The notes under the pieces are model-generated. The model had not been told where the DNA came from and made no database searches. It saw only the letters and a list, made by a program, of their open reading frames with translations. The position numbers and the translations under genes are program-made. Positions 8,692 to 15,637 of a DNA stretch of 64,000 nucleotides are shown here, one piece after another; positions within the stretch are counted from its first letter, which is position 1; each line of letters starts with the position of its first letter. The DNA comes from JALEFZ01 sp039817415. Its GTDB lineage: Bacteria; Bacteroidota; Bacteroidia; J057. The stretch is from contig JBCBVV010000004.1 of assembly GCA_039817415.1 (NCBI GenBank), positions 62,001 through 126,000 of the forward strand, written 5' to 3'.

Positions 8692-10440
8692 ATGATTTTT
8701 GCACCTAATCCTGAGCACGAGGATGCCAGGTTAAAAGCCTTACATGATTACAATGTCCTAGATACAGTTGCAGAAGAAGATTTTGATGAAATCGTCCATC
8801 TCGCCTCACAAATTTGTGGGACTTCTGTTGCCCTTATTTCCCTTGTAGATCATGACAGACAATGGTTCAAGGCGCAAACGGGATACATAACTGCGAAGCA
8901 AACTCCCAGAGATATTTCCTTCTGTTCTCATGTGATCAATAGAGAGGATGAAATGGTAATCGAAGATGCCAGAGAGGATATTAGGTTCCATGACAACCCA
9001 CTTGTTCATGATTCCGATGTCATTTTCTATGCAGGTACTCCTCTAGCAACGGAAGATGGACATAAAATTGGGTCTTTGTGTGTGATTGACAACCAACCCA
9101 AACGCCTTGACGAAGGCCAATTGTTTGCTTTGCGTGTATTGGGAAAACAAGTCATCGCCCAGCTGGAGAATCGGAAGAAGGTTCGCGATCTCAGGATTCA
9201 ACTGGATGAAAATCAAAAATGCCTCAAGGTAGCGGAAAAGGCCAAAGAAGAGGCCAATCAAGCCAACGAAATCAAAAGCAAATTCCTTGCGCATATGAGT
9301 CATGAAATCCGAACACCTCTCCACGGAATGATCGGATTAATTGGCATGATGGAAGGTGGAGAGCTCGACAAAGAGCAGCGAGAAATCCTTCATATGCTAG
9401 AAAAATCGACTATGAATTTGAAGGGAATCATCAACGATATCCTTGATCTTTCCAAAATTGAGTCTGGGAAAATGACTACCTACATCCATGCCTTTGATTT
9501 TAGGCAAATGGTCAAGGAAACCTTTGAATTATACCAGCCAGTAGCCATGAATAAGGATCTGGATTATCAGGTTGAGATTGGCGATACCATCCCCATTCAC
9601 CTCAAAATGGATGAGATGAAAATCAGGCAGATTCTCAGCAACCTTCTAAGTAACGCCATGAAATTTACCGAAGCTGGTCAAATCAAATTGGTCGTAGAGC
9701 AAGGAAAACAAAGTGGACAAGTAAGTTGGTTGACTTTCCGGGTTCAGGATTCTGGAATAGGGATTTCTCCCAAGAAACAGGCGCTAATTTTTGATGAATT
9801 TGAGCAGGAGGATGAGTCGACTACGGCTAAATTTGGTGGAACAGGACTCGGAATGGCGATTTCGCAAAAGCTAACAGTCCTTATGGGCGGAGAAATTGGA
9901 TTGGTGAGCCCAATTTTTGGCGAAGATACTCTTGCTGGACCTGGGACGGAATTTTGGTTTACCCTGCCTGCCACTCATCTGACAGAGGAGGAAAAGAGGA
10001 AGCTTCTCCCTAATACATCGGATAAAGCTCAAACAGAAGATGTGAGTGGAATACGCGTGCTGGTTGCGGAAGACAATAAAGTAAACCAACGGATCATTGA
10101 TAAAATCTTAACCAAGTTTGGTGTAGAATTTCAAGTAGTTTCAAATGGAGAAGAGGTACTTCATGCCCTTACTAGCCAAGATTTTGACCTCATTTTAATG
10201 GATATTTCGATGCCTGTTATGGATGGGGAAGAAGCGACCCGGATTATCCGCCAGAAAATGAAATCATCTATCCCCATTGTGGCCCTCACGGCCAATGCCT
10301 TTGATGACGACATGCAACGTTATATCGAACAAGGCATGAATGCCTGTATGGGAAAGCCCTTCCGAAAAGAAGAGCTTAGGGCTATGCTGGTAGAATTTGG
10401 GAAGAAAGGTTCTCCTAAGCCTCAGGCGGGACAGGCTTAG
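8692..10440 (+). CDS. hybrid GAF-domain histidine kinase / response regulator
   Basis: A 582-residue soluble hybrid kinase. An N-terminal GAF domain (about 20-165) contains FCSHVI and YAGTPLATEDGHKIGSLCVID, as in many bacterial GAF-kinases. A coiled coil (165-195) links to HisKA with the phosphoacceptor H204 in AHMSHEIRTPLHGM, then HATPase_c (N-box 314-325, DSGIGI, GGTGLGMAIS). A C-terminal receiver domain (453-575) has acidic E460/D461, phosphoacceptor D504 in LMDISMPVMDG and the conserved lysine in GKPFRKEEL. No transmembrane helix is present, so it probably senses a cytosolic signal. No partner output protein is adjacent; a phosphorelay would need an unlinked Hpt protein. The 3' end overlaps the convergent next gene by 26 bp. 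Confidence 0.93.
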   Translation: MIFAPNPEHEDARLKALHDYNVLDTVAEEDFDEIVHLASQICGTSVALISLVDHDRQWFKAQTGYITAKQTPRDISFCSHVINREDEMVIEDAREDIRFHDNPLVHDSDVIFYAGTPLATEDGHKIGSLCVIDNQPKRLDEGQLFALRVLGKQVIAQLENRKKVRDLRIQLDENQKCLKVAEKAKEEANQANEIKSKFLAHMSHEIRTPLHGMIGLIGMMEGGELDKEQREILHMLEKSTMNLKGIINDILDLSKIESGKMTTYIHAFDFRQMVKETFELYQPVAMNKDLDYQVEIGDTIPIHLKMDEMKIRQILSNLLSNAMKFTEAGQIKLVVEQGKQSGQVSWLTFRVQDSGIGISPKKQALIFDEFEQEDESTTAKFGGTGLGMAISQKLTVLMGGEIGLVSPIFGEDTLAGPGTEFWFTLPATHLTEEEKRKLLPNTSDKAQTEDVSGIRVLVAEDNKVNQRIIDKILTKFGVEFQVVSNGEEVLHALTSQDFDLILMDISMPVMDGEEATRIIRQKMKSSIPIVALTANAFDDDMQRYIEQGMNACMGKPFRKEELRAMLVEFGKKGSPKPQAGQA

Positions 10441-10879
10441 TTTCCTTCTTTTCATTCCATAGGTTTGAGGCTTCTTCAAAAAATTGGTCGAATTGCCCCC
10501 TTGCCATCCAACGACTATCCAGGTAATATGAATCTGTTGCGGTGGAGATTTTAATGGTACGTTCTGAGGTTTCGTATTTAACGAAGTACTCGATTTCTGT
10601 CCATGGCAGAAAGAGTTGCTCCTTGTCCTTTAAAAAGGGCAATCCCAAACGCTTATTTTCAAGGGCAATCAAAGGGAAGTTACGGTCCCTGATGAACTGA
10701 TAAAGCTTGGTAAAACCAAGTGAAATAAATATGATGATGAAGGGAAAATAGATCAGTGTCCACGGAAAGCTAGCTTGTAATCTCACATATAAAATCAATC
10801 CACCGATCAAGGAGAAGACAATCCCCCAAATGAGGGAACTAATAGGAACTTTGTAAGCGTATTGTTTGATCATATTCAC
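10415..10879 (-). CDS. two-helix membrane protein with PH-like C-terminal part, hypothetical
   Basis: A 154-residue protein with two transmembrane segments (about residues 14-32 and 40-60) followed by a soluble part rich in beta-type segments (LPWTEIEYFVKYETSERTIKIS...YYLDSRWM). Two helices followed by a small domain that ends with a WMARGQFDQFFEEA-like helix resemble YcxB-like and other bacterial PH-domain proteins, which I infer from shape only. It starts 5 bp after the stop of the upstream alpha/beta hydrolase gene on the same strand, so the two are almost certainly co-transcribed. The role is unknown. Confidence 0.7.
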   Translation of the reverse strand: MNMIKQYAYKVPISSLIWGIVFSLIGGLILYVRLQASFPWTLIYFPFIIIFISLGFTKLYQFIRDRNFPLIALENKRLGLPFLKDKEQLFLPWTEIEYFVKYETSERTIKISTATDSYYLDSRWMARGQFDQFFEEASNLWNEKKETKPVPPEA

Positions 10880-10884
10880 ACAAA

Positions 10885-12384
10885 TCAGGAAGGACGAAGC
10901 TCAATGGTAATTTCCTCGTCTGAAGTCTCCGGCAAAACTACATTTTTTCGTTTCAGATACCTATCAAAGAATGTTAGAAGCATCCTACTAACTTGTTGGT
11001 TACATCTTTCTGGCGATACCTCCCCTAGTCTGGATACCCTCAACAAGCCATGGTCTCTGAAATTGCTATGGTAAGCTTGGGTAAACCTATAACTGTAAAC
11101 ATCAAGCTTGTTATCAGAAACCAAAAAGGCCTCATGTTGTTTTTGAAGGCTGTCTCTTTTATGGATCAAAGATAGGCTCATTCCGGTTCCGAATACCTTC
11201 CAAGATTGTAGATCAGAAATGTCAGATTTGAGGTAGAGCAAGGTTTTAGTGCCATGAACAGAATCCATTTTTCCCATCCAATCCCAGCCATCAAGATTTG
11301 CTGCAACATGAATGTCCTCATCTTTCAGGCAAGCTTCAATGGCCGCAGAACCCCCAATGGACCAGCCCATCACCCCAATTGAATGCACATCTATGTGATC
11401 CTTGAGTGATTTGCTTAAAGGAATAGCACCCGCTATTAATTGATTTTTGAGGGCAATAAGGTCTTTGACTCTGATTCCATGAATAACTTCTCTTACATAT
11501 TCATCAATAGTGCCTTCACGTTCAAGAGAATCCATACTGTAAGCTGGTATTCTCCTTCCATCCTCATAGATGACATCATTCAGAAAAGGATGTTCTATTG
11601 ACATGATGAGGTAGCCATGGCTAGCCAATTCCTCAAACTGCGTCATATTGTCGTAACGAGATCCTCCCGCTCCTGCACTGTAAAGAATGATGGGGTATTT
11701 ACCTCTACGGGCCACAGGTGCTTTGAACCTGGAGTTTGTCTGTATCCGATCCAGCCCTTTAAAGGGCTCTAATGGAAATTGCTTGGCTCCTTCTGCCGGA
11801 TACCAAAGCTGTACCATGAGTTTTCTCCTATCGCCCTTTTTTTTCGTAAAAGCTTCCTCTCCTATGTTTACTTCTACTGACGTGCTTCCTACCTCAAGAG
11901 GACCTTTTGGTTTAGGAAAGGAGTAGGTTCTCAGCCAACCCCATTGACTCAACAGAAATACCATAGATAAGATGATCATGACACCCGCTAGCATGTCTCC
12001 TCTGTGTTTCAACACAATGCCTTGCGCGACTTGCATCAAGCCAAGTATCAACATCCCCGCCATTCCTAAGTTAAAAAACTCAATTCCGCTTAGCATCAAA
12101 CTTACCATGGGAGAGGTGGAAAAATATCTTATCAGACCACCTGCTAAGAGGGATATGAAGATAAAAGTGGCTAAAAAACCAATGGTTGATCCTTTTTTAC
12201 TGAGTTGATGAAAGAGACCAAATAAGGCTCCCCATCCTAGGGTAAAAATGAGATAAAGCCATTTGTTATCCCATGAACTAAAGAGAACCACAGCAGAAAG
12301 AATCAGGCTGATGATCATTATGGGACGAAGATGGGAAGGGCGTTTGCTCATAAATGGGTCAGAATCTATTTTGAATAAGCCCAA
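10885..12384 (-). CDS. membrane-anchored alpha/beta hydrolase (PAF-acetylhydrolase/dienelactone-like)
   Basis: A 499-residue protein. The N-terminal 155 residues hold five hydrophobic helices (about 21-37, 42-58, 67-86, 95-122, 132-150). The remainder is an alpha/beta hydrolase resembling the PAF-acetylhydrolase II/dienelactone-hydrolase group: the strand PIILYSAGAGGSRYD, the helix ELASHGYLIMSIEHP, the nucleophile elbow GWSIGGSA with S342, a following AANLDGWDWMG, and a candidate catalytic histidine in YHSNFRDHGLLR. An esterase or lipase acting near the inner membrane is the likely role; the substrate is unknown. It forms a two-gene unit with the small membrane protein 5 bp downstream. A second start at residue 12 (MSKRPSHL) is possible. 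Confidence 0.8.
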   Translation of the reverse strand: MGLFKIDSDPFMSKRPSHLRPIMIISLILSAVVLFSSWDNKWLYLIFTLGWGALFGLFHQLSKKGSTIGFLATFIFISLLAGGLIRYFSTSPMVSLMLSGIEFFNLGMAGMLILGLMQVAQGIVLKHRGDMLAGVMIILSMVFLLSQWGWLRTYSFPKPKGPLEVGSTSVEVNIGEEAFTKKKGDRRKLMVQLWYPAEGAKQFPLEPFKGLDRIQTNSRFKAPVARRGKYPIILYSAGAGGSRYDNMTQFEELASHGYLIMSIEHPFLNDVIYEDGRRIPAYSMDSLEREGTIDEYVREVIHGIRVKDLIALKNQLIAGAIPLSKSLKDHIDVHSIGVMGWSIGGSAAIEACLKDEDIHVAANLDGWDWMGKMDSVHGTKTLLYLKSDISDLQSWKVFGTGMSLSLIHKRDSLQKQHEAFLVSDNKLDVYSYRFTQAYHSNFRDHGLLRVSRLGEVSPERCNQQVSRMLLTFFDRYLKRKNVVLPETSDEEITIELRPS

Positions 12385-12420
12385 AATGTATGTTGGTTAC
12401 AAATAGAATTACTCACCAAC

Positions 12421-12445
12421 AAAAAACCCTGCCCAAAGGCAGGGT
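12421..12445 (-). terminator. rho-independent terminator of the fatty acid hydroxylase gene
   Basis: A perfect 8-bp stem ACCCTGCC/GGCAGGGT (12426-12433 and 12438-12445) with a 4-base loop. Six A residues at 12421-12426 read as a U-tract on the minus strand, so it ends transcription from the gene stopping at 12467. Confidence 0.9.
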
Positions 12446-12466
12446 GGCAACCAAATGATGAGGATG

Positions 12467-13222
12467 CTATCTTTTGGCATCGGCTACAGCAAAAGCCTCA
12501 TCATAATCTTCACGTAAAGTGCCCATCCACCTATCCCACCAAAGGAAGTAGAGGCCATAATTTCCCGTAAATTTCTTGTGATGCTGGTTGTGGTTGACAG
12601 AAGTATTGATCCATTTTCCGATCCATGTCTTATTAAAACCCTTCGGATAAAGCTCAAAGCCAAGGTGTCCATACACATTGTAAACAATCATGATGGCCAG
12701 AAAGGTGAAAAGGGCTGTTCGGTGAAAAGGGATCAAAAAAGCGATTGGAAAAATAATACCTGCTTCTACAAAGCCCTCTATGGGATGGAAAGCATAGGAA
12801 GCCCAAGGGGAGGGATTGGTGGATTTGTGATGGATGAGGTGGACGTATTTGAATAATTTTGGCGCATGCATCAAACGGTGCATCCAATAGAAATACGTAT
12901 CATGTACCACCAACATCAATACTATACTAAGGATCCAATATCCCCATCCATAGTCAGAAATATTCGGATAGGCCTGGGTATATTGCCTCAATGGAGTACC
13001 AAATACCATGACCGCTACGATTCCAAAAATGGCGATCGTAATCATCGAATACACGATTTCGCGCTGGTAATCCTTTAACTTAGGGAACTTTAGCTGGAGC
13101 TTTTTATTCTTCCATTGATTTTTGAACAGCACATAAAATATCAGGAAGAATATGCCTGATACCACGAAATACCTTAGAAGATTATTAGTAACCGCACCTG
13201 TTAGGACTTTCGTCATTTCCAT
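12467..13222 (-). CDS. sterol desaturase / fatty acid hydroxylase family protein
   Basis: A 251-residue integral membrane di-iron enzyme of the fatty acid hydroxylase superfamily. The histidine boxes are visible: HDTYFYWMHRLMH, the HLIHHK motif, and NHNQHHKKF followed by FLWWDRWMGT, the usual C-terminal signature. Four to five hydrophobic segments surround the boxes (about 17-33, 50-68, 85-105, 150-185). The family hydroxylates or desaturates sterols, fatty acids or carotenoids; the substrate here is unknown. It lies downstream of a Crp/Fnr-type regulator on the same strand but a weak hairpin separates the two. A strong terminator follows. Confidence 0.9.
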   Translation of the reverse strand: MEMTKVLTGAVTNNLLRYFVVSGIFFLIFYVLFKNQWKNKKLQLKFPKLKDYQREIVYSMITIAIFGIVAVMVFGTPLRQYTQAYPNISDYGWGYWILSIVLMLVVHDTYFYWMHRLMHAPKLFKYVHLIHHKSTNPSPWASYAFHPIEGFVEAGIIFPIAFLIPFHRTALFTFLAIMIVYNVYGHLGFELYPKGFNKTWIGKWINTSVNHNQHHKKFTGNYGLYFLWWDRWMGTLREDYDEAFAVADAKR

Positions 13223-13269
13223 AAGAATGGGTGTTTGAGTTTATACTCAAGTTAATGAAGGATCATCTC

Positions 13270-13290
13270 AAAAAAATTACCTTCGGGTAA
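13270..13290 (-). terminator. weak terminator after the Crp/Fnr gene
   Basis: A 5-bp stem TTACC/GGTAA (13277-13281 and 13286-13290) around a TTCG loop on the plus strand, next to a run of seven A (13270-13276) that reads as a U-tract on the minus strand. The stem is short, so read-through into the hydroxylase gene is possible. Confidence 0.5.
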
Positions 13291-13298
13291 CTTTTCAG

Positions 13299-13865
13299 CT
13301 ACTTGATTCTTCTTTTCAAACGGGAAAATGACTGCGGCGTGACGCCGAGGTAGGAAGCGAGGTATTTCTGCGGAATGCGGTTGATAAGCGCTCCCCTATT
13401 CTTCACGAAATTTAAGTACCGCTCTAAGGGTGATAATAAGGTAAGTGATTCTGTTCGCTTGATGGTCAAAACCAAGATTTCTTCCGTGATATTGAGCACA
13501 CAACGTTGAATCCGAGGATTTTCTATTTTTCGGATGTCTAGCATGGACAAACTCAGAAAGTTTACATTCTCCATGGCTTGGATGTAATGATTTGTTGGGC
13601 GGTCAAGAAATAGGGTATCATAGGCACCAATGACCTTGGACTCTTCTCTGAACATCGTAGTAATCTCACGTCCTTCATAATCTACCAGATACCCTCTTAC
13701 CAGCCCCTCTTGTATAATTCCAATCTTGTGAGAATAATCCCCAGCCTTTGAAAAAAATTCCCCTTTCTGAAGCTGCTCCATGCGAGCCAAAACCAGAAGT
13801 TGCTCAAAATCCTCCTTTTCTAGATAAGTAAATCGCCGCTGAAAGTCTTTGATAAGTTTTTCCAT
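13299..13865 (-). CDS. Crp/Fnr-family transcriptional regulator
   Basis: A 188-residue regulator with an N-terminal cyclic-nucleotide-binding-like jelly roll (about 10-120; GEFFSKAGDYSHKIGIIQEGLVRGY, YEGREITTMFREESKVIGAYDTL) and a C-terminal helical region ending in a helix-turn-helix, YLASYLGVTPQSFSRLKR (about 167-185). This short form is typical of Bacteroidota Crp/Fnr proteins annotated as cyclic-nucleotide-binding regulators. There is no Cys cluster that would indicate an iron-sulfur FNR. The effector is unknown. It is divergent from the MarR gene, and the roughly 150 bp between them hold a MarR operator candidate, so cross-control is possible. Confidence 0.88.
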   Translation of the reverse strand: MEKLIKDFQRRFTYLEKEDFEQLLVLARMEQLQKGEFFSKAGDYSHKIGIIQEGLVRGYLVDYEGREITTMFREESKVIGAYDTLFLDRPTNHYIQAMENVNFLSLSMLDIRKIENPRIQRCVLNITEEILVLTIKRTESLTLLSPLERYLNFVKNRGALINRIPQKYLASYLGVTPQSFSRLKRRIK

Positions 13866-13970
13866 AAATTTTCACCTGCCATCCTTAAGGTGAAAAATAA
13901 AGAAAAGCAGCAAAGAAGGGAAAAAGTCATATGGCCACCCGCACCTTTTTTCAAAAAAATCAAAAAATAC

Positions 13971-13982
13971 TTGATACATCAA
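13971..13982. promoter_or_regulatory. candidate MarR operator, upstream copy
   Basis: TTGATACATCAA, an inverted repeat of the half-site TTGAT spaced by two bases. It is the first of three copies of TTGAT-N2-ATCAA around the MarR gene and starts 40 bp before the second. It would overlap the -33 region of the inferred MarR promoter. Confidence 0.6.
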
Positions 13983-14001
13983 CTAACCTTTCTTACTATT
14001 G
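13971..14001 (+). promoter_or_regulatory. candidate promoter of the MarR gene
   Basis: TACTATTG at 13994-14001 has one mismatch to the Bacteroidota -7 consensus TANNTTTG, with TTG at 13971-13973 about 20 bases upstream as a partial -33 element. Transcription would start near 14008, so the two palindromes would sit over the -33 element and over the start-codon region. Inferred only from consensus. Confidence 0.35.
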
Positions 14002-14009
14002 TATCGTTA

Positions 14010-14023
14010 ATTGATATATCAAT
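14010..14023. promoter_or_regulatory. candidate MarR operator, proximal copy over the start codon
   Basis: ATTGATATATCAAT, a perfect 14-bp palindrome whose last bases are the first two bases of the MarR ATG (14022). It shares the TTGAT-N2-ATCAA core with the other two copies. Binding there would block transcription or early elongation, consistent with autorepression. Confidence 0.65.
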
Positions 14024-14465
14024 GAAAGAGCAAGACTTAGAGGACCTTATTTTGTTTCAGATTGACCGTGCAAATAAGATGGCCAAGATCTATTCTCAGC
14101 GAAAAATGGACAAGGCAGGGATTGACATTACGGTAGATCAATGGGTCTTGCTGAAAATCATTGAAAAATGGGAAGAACTGAGCCAAAGGGAATTGGCAGA
14201 GCACTCCAAACGAGATCCAGCTTCTATCACCAGAACCTTGCACATTCTTCAGCAAAAGGGATTTGTGAACAGAGAACCGCTCCCCGATAATCGGAGGCAA
14301 TACTCTGTAAAGTTGAGCCAGGCTGGGAAGGCCTTTGTGAAGAAAAATATGGCTCTTGTTACCAGTCTTCGCCAGAAAAGTATCAATGGATTTTCTGATG
14401 AAGAATTGCACCAACTCAGAGATATGTTGGTGAGAATTCAGGAGAATATGAGTGAGGGAGATTGA
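14022..14465 (+). CDS. MarR-family transcriptional regulator
   Basis: A 147-residue winged-helix regulator: N-terminal dimerisation helix (1-30), a recognition region LSQRELAEHSKRDPASITRTLHILQQKGFVNR around residues 55-87, the wing with DNRRQYSVKLSQAG, and C-terminal dimerisation helices (100-145). The frame is open to 13890 but the upstream extension has no MarR-like content and runs through the inferred promoter, so the ATG at 14022 is used. Palindromic operator candidates lie at the start codon, 40 bp upstream and just after the gene, ahead of the lipoprotein gene, which suggests autoregulation and control of the downstream genes. Known MarR ligands are small aromatic or reactive molecules; the ligand here is unknown. 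Confidence 0.92.
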   Translation: MKEQDLEDLILFQIDRANKMAKIYSQRKMDKAGIDITVDQWVLLKIIEKWEELSQRELAEHSKRDPASITRTLHILQQKGFVNREPLPDNRRQYSVKLSQAGKAFVKKNMALVTSLRQKSINGFSDEELHQLRDMLVRIQENMSEGD

Positions 14466-14480
14466 TTTTTTTTACCCTAA

Positions 14481-14498
14481 TAATTGATAGATCAATTA
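14481..14498. promoter_or_regulatory. candidate MarR operator before the DOMON lipoprotein gene
   Basis: TAATTGATAGATCAATTA, an 18-bp palindrome with one central mismatch, sharing the TTGAT-N2-ATCAA core with the two sites upstream of the MarR gene. It lies 18 bp before the ATG at 14517 and 15 bp after the MarR stop. Confidence 0.6.
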
Positions 14499-14516
14499 TT
14501 GACACCGCAATCAAAA

Positions 14517-15023
14517 ATGAAAACATTAGTGAGTTTGTTGGCCACCTTCAGCTTTTTGTTGGCTGCCTGTCAAGACGAACACAGTTTGGAACAGGAACTA
14601 AGCAGGTATGGGATGACGGTCAGCTGGAAAAAAGAGGAACATGGCATTCGGTTCCACATGAAAGCACCTACCAAAGGCTGGATCTGTATTGGATTCAATG
14701 ATGGAAAGGGCATGAAGGATTCATGGCTTCTGATGGCCAGAATGATGAATGGAAAGGCAGAATTGGTGGAGCATTTCACCTTGAAACCAGGTCAATATCA
14801 TCCTATTTCTGACTTAGGCGGTCAAGAGGAAGTGCGGGAAGTAGTAGGCCATGAGGAGGGAAATTATACCCACTTTTCATTTCTCCTGCCTTTTCAGCCC
14901 GCCTCTACCTACCAGCGAGAACTTACCACAGGAAAGACCTACGATATGGTCATGGCCTATAGCCGTGATAAAGACTTCCAGCATCATTCTATGATGCGCA
15001 CCTCACAATGGATAACCTTCTAA
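14517..15023 (+). CDS. DOMON-like domain lipoprotein
   Basis: A 168-residue predicted lipoprotein with the signal MKTLVSLLATFSFLLAAC and lipobox LAAC at C18. The mature part resembles DOMON/DOH domains: MTVSWKKEEHGIRFHMKAP, then GWICIGFND and MKDSWLLMARMMNG, and a C-terminal YDMVMAYSRDKDFQHHSMMRTS stretch. DOMON domains bind haem or sugars and take part in extracellular redox reactions; the methionines and histidines here are compatible with a haem site but this is inference. An earlier in-frame ATG at 14484 lies inside the palindrome and lacks a signal peptide, so 14517 is used. It is probably co-regulated with the MarR gene, starting 51 bp after it. Confidence 0.75.
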   Translation: MKTLVSLLATFSFLLAACQDEHSLEQELSRYGMTVSWKKEEHGIRFHMKAPTKGWICIGFNDGKGMKDSWLLMARMMNGKAELVEHFTLKPGQYHPISDLGGQEEVREVVGHEEGNYTHFSFLLPFQPASTYQRELTTGKTYDMVMAYSRDKDFQHHSMMRTSQWITF

Positions 15024-15052
15024 CGAAATCAAAAACTAAACTTTAAAGCAAC

Positions 15053-15490
15053 ATGTCAAAATTTTTGAAAACAATGATCTTATTCGGATTCATGTCCATC
15101 ATGATGGCCTCGCTGGGGCTATCCCAAAACACAGATGTAAAAGCCATTAAACAAACCATCAAAACTTTTGCTGGGGCGGCTGATGCCTATGATACAGATG
15201 CCATAGATACATGTACCGATGACCATTACAGAATAGTGATGAACAGGCTATTCGGTAGCAAAGGCGTCGGAATTGTAGACAAAGCTACTTATCTCAAAAA
15301 GATCGAGAGCAAGGAGTGGGGTGGCGACAAACGTAGCTTAAGCTTCGAAAACATCACGGTAAATGGAGCTTCAGCTTCCGCAAAAGTAACCCTCAAAGGA
15401 GAAAAGGCCACTTTCGTTTCGACCTTCACCTTGATCAAAGATGGAGACGGAGTATGGAAGTTGGTAGAAGATGTACCTACTGTGCTGTAG
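15053..15490 (+). CDS. secreted NTF2-like (putative lumazine-binding) protein
   Basis: A 145-residue exported protein with a signal peptide of about 24 residues ending LGLSQ. The mature part is a single cone-shaped NTF2-like fold: the helix VKAIKQTIKTFAGAADAYD, a DDHYRIVMNRLFGSKG segment, and beta strands (FENITVNGASASAKVTLKG, ATFVSTFTLIKDGDGVWKLVED). This resembles the putative lumazine-binding and DUF4440-like exported proteins frequent in Bacteroidota; a catalytic role is not evident. It follows the DOMON lipoprotein by 29 bp on the same strand and is closed by a terminator, so the MarR gene, the lipoprotein and this gene may form one unit. Confidence 0.8.
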   Translation: MSKFLKTMILFGFMSIMMASLGLSQNTDVKAIKQTIKTFAGAADAYDTDAIDTCTDDHYRIVMNRLFGSKGVGIVDKATYLKKIESKEWGGDKRSLSFENITVNGASASAKVTLKGEKATFVSTFTLIKDGDGVWKLVEDVPTVL

Positions 15491-15520
15491 GATCACTAGC
15501 AAACGTTCATGCTAATATTA

Positions 15521-15550
15521 AAAGGGGGTATCTTGCTATACCCTCTTTTT
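15521..15550 (+). terminator. rho-independent terminator after the NTF2-like gene
   Basis: Stem with GGGTAT/ATACCC core extended by AAAGG/CTCTTT-type pairs (15521-15531 with 15538-15548), a six-base loop and a T-run at 15546-15550. It ends the plus-strand MarR-lipoprotein-NTF2 group. Confidence 0.85.
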
Positions 15551-15637
15551 CTATGTTCAAAATTAAAAAGCTTTAAAAAATCAGATGTAGATATTTGTAT
15601 ATTCATTCCTCATAACTACCCTAATTCCACCTAACCC

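Noticed and set aside
13890..14021. upstream extension of the MarR frame
   Set aside because: The extension lacks MarR-like sequence and overlaps the inferred promoter and palindromes.
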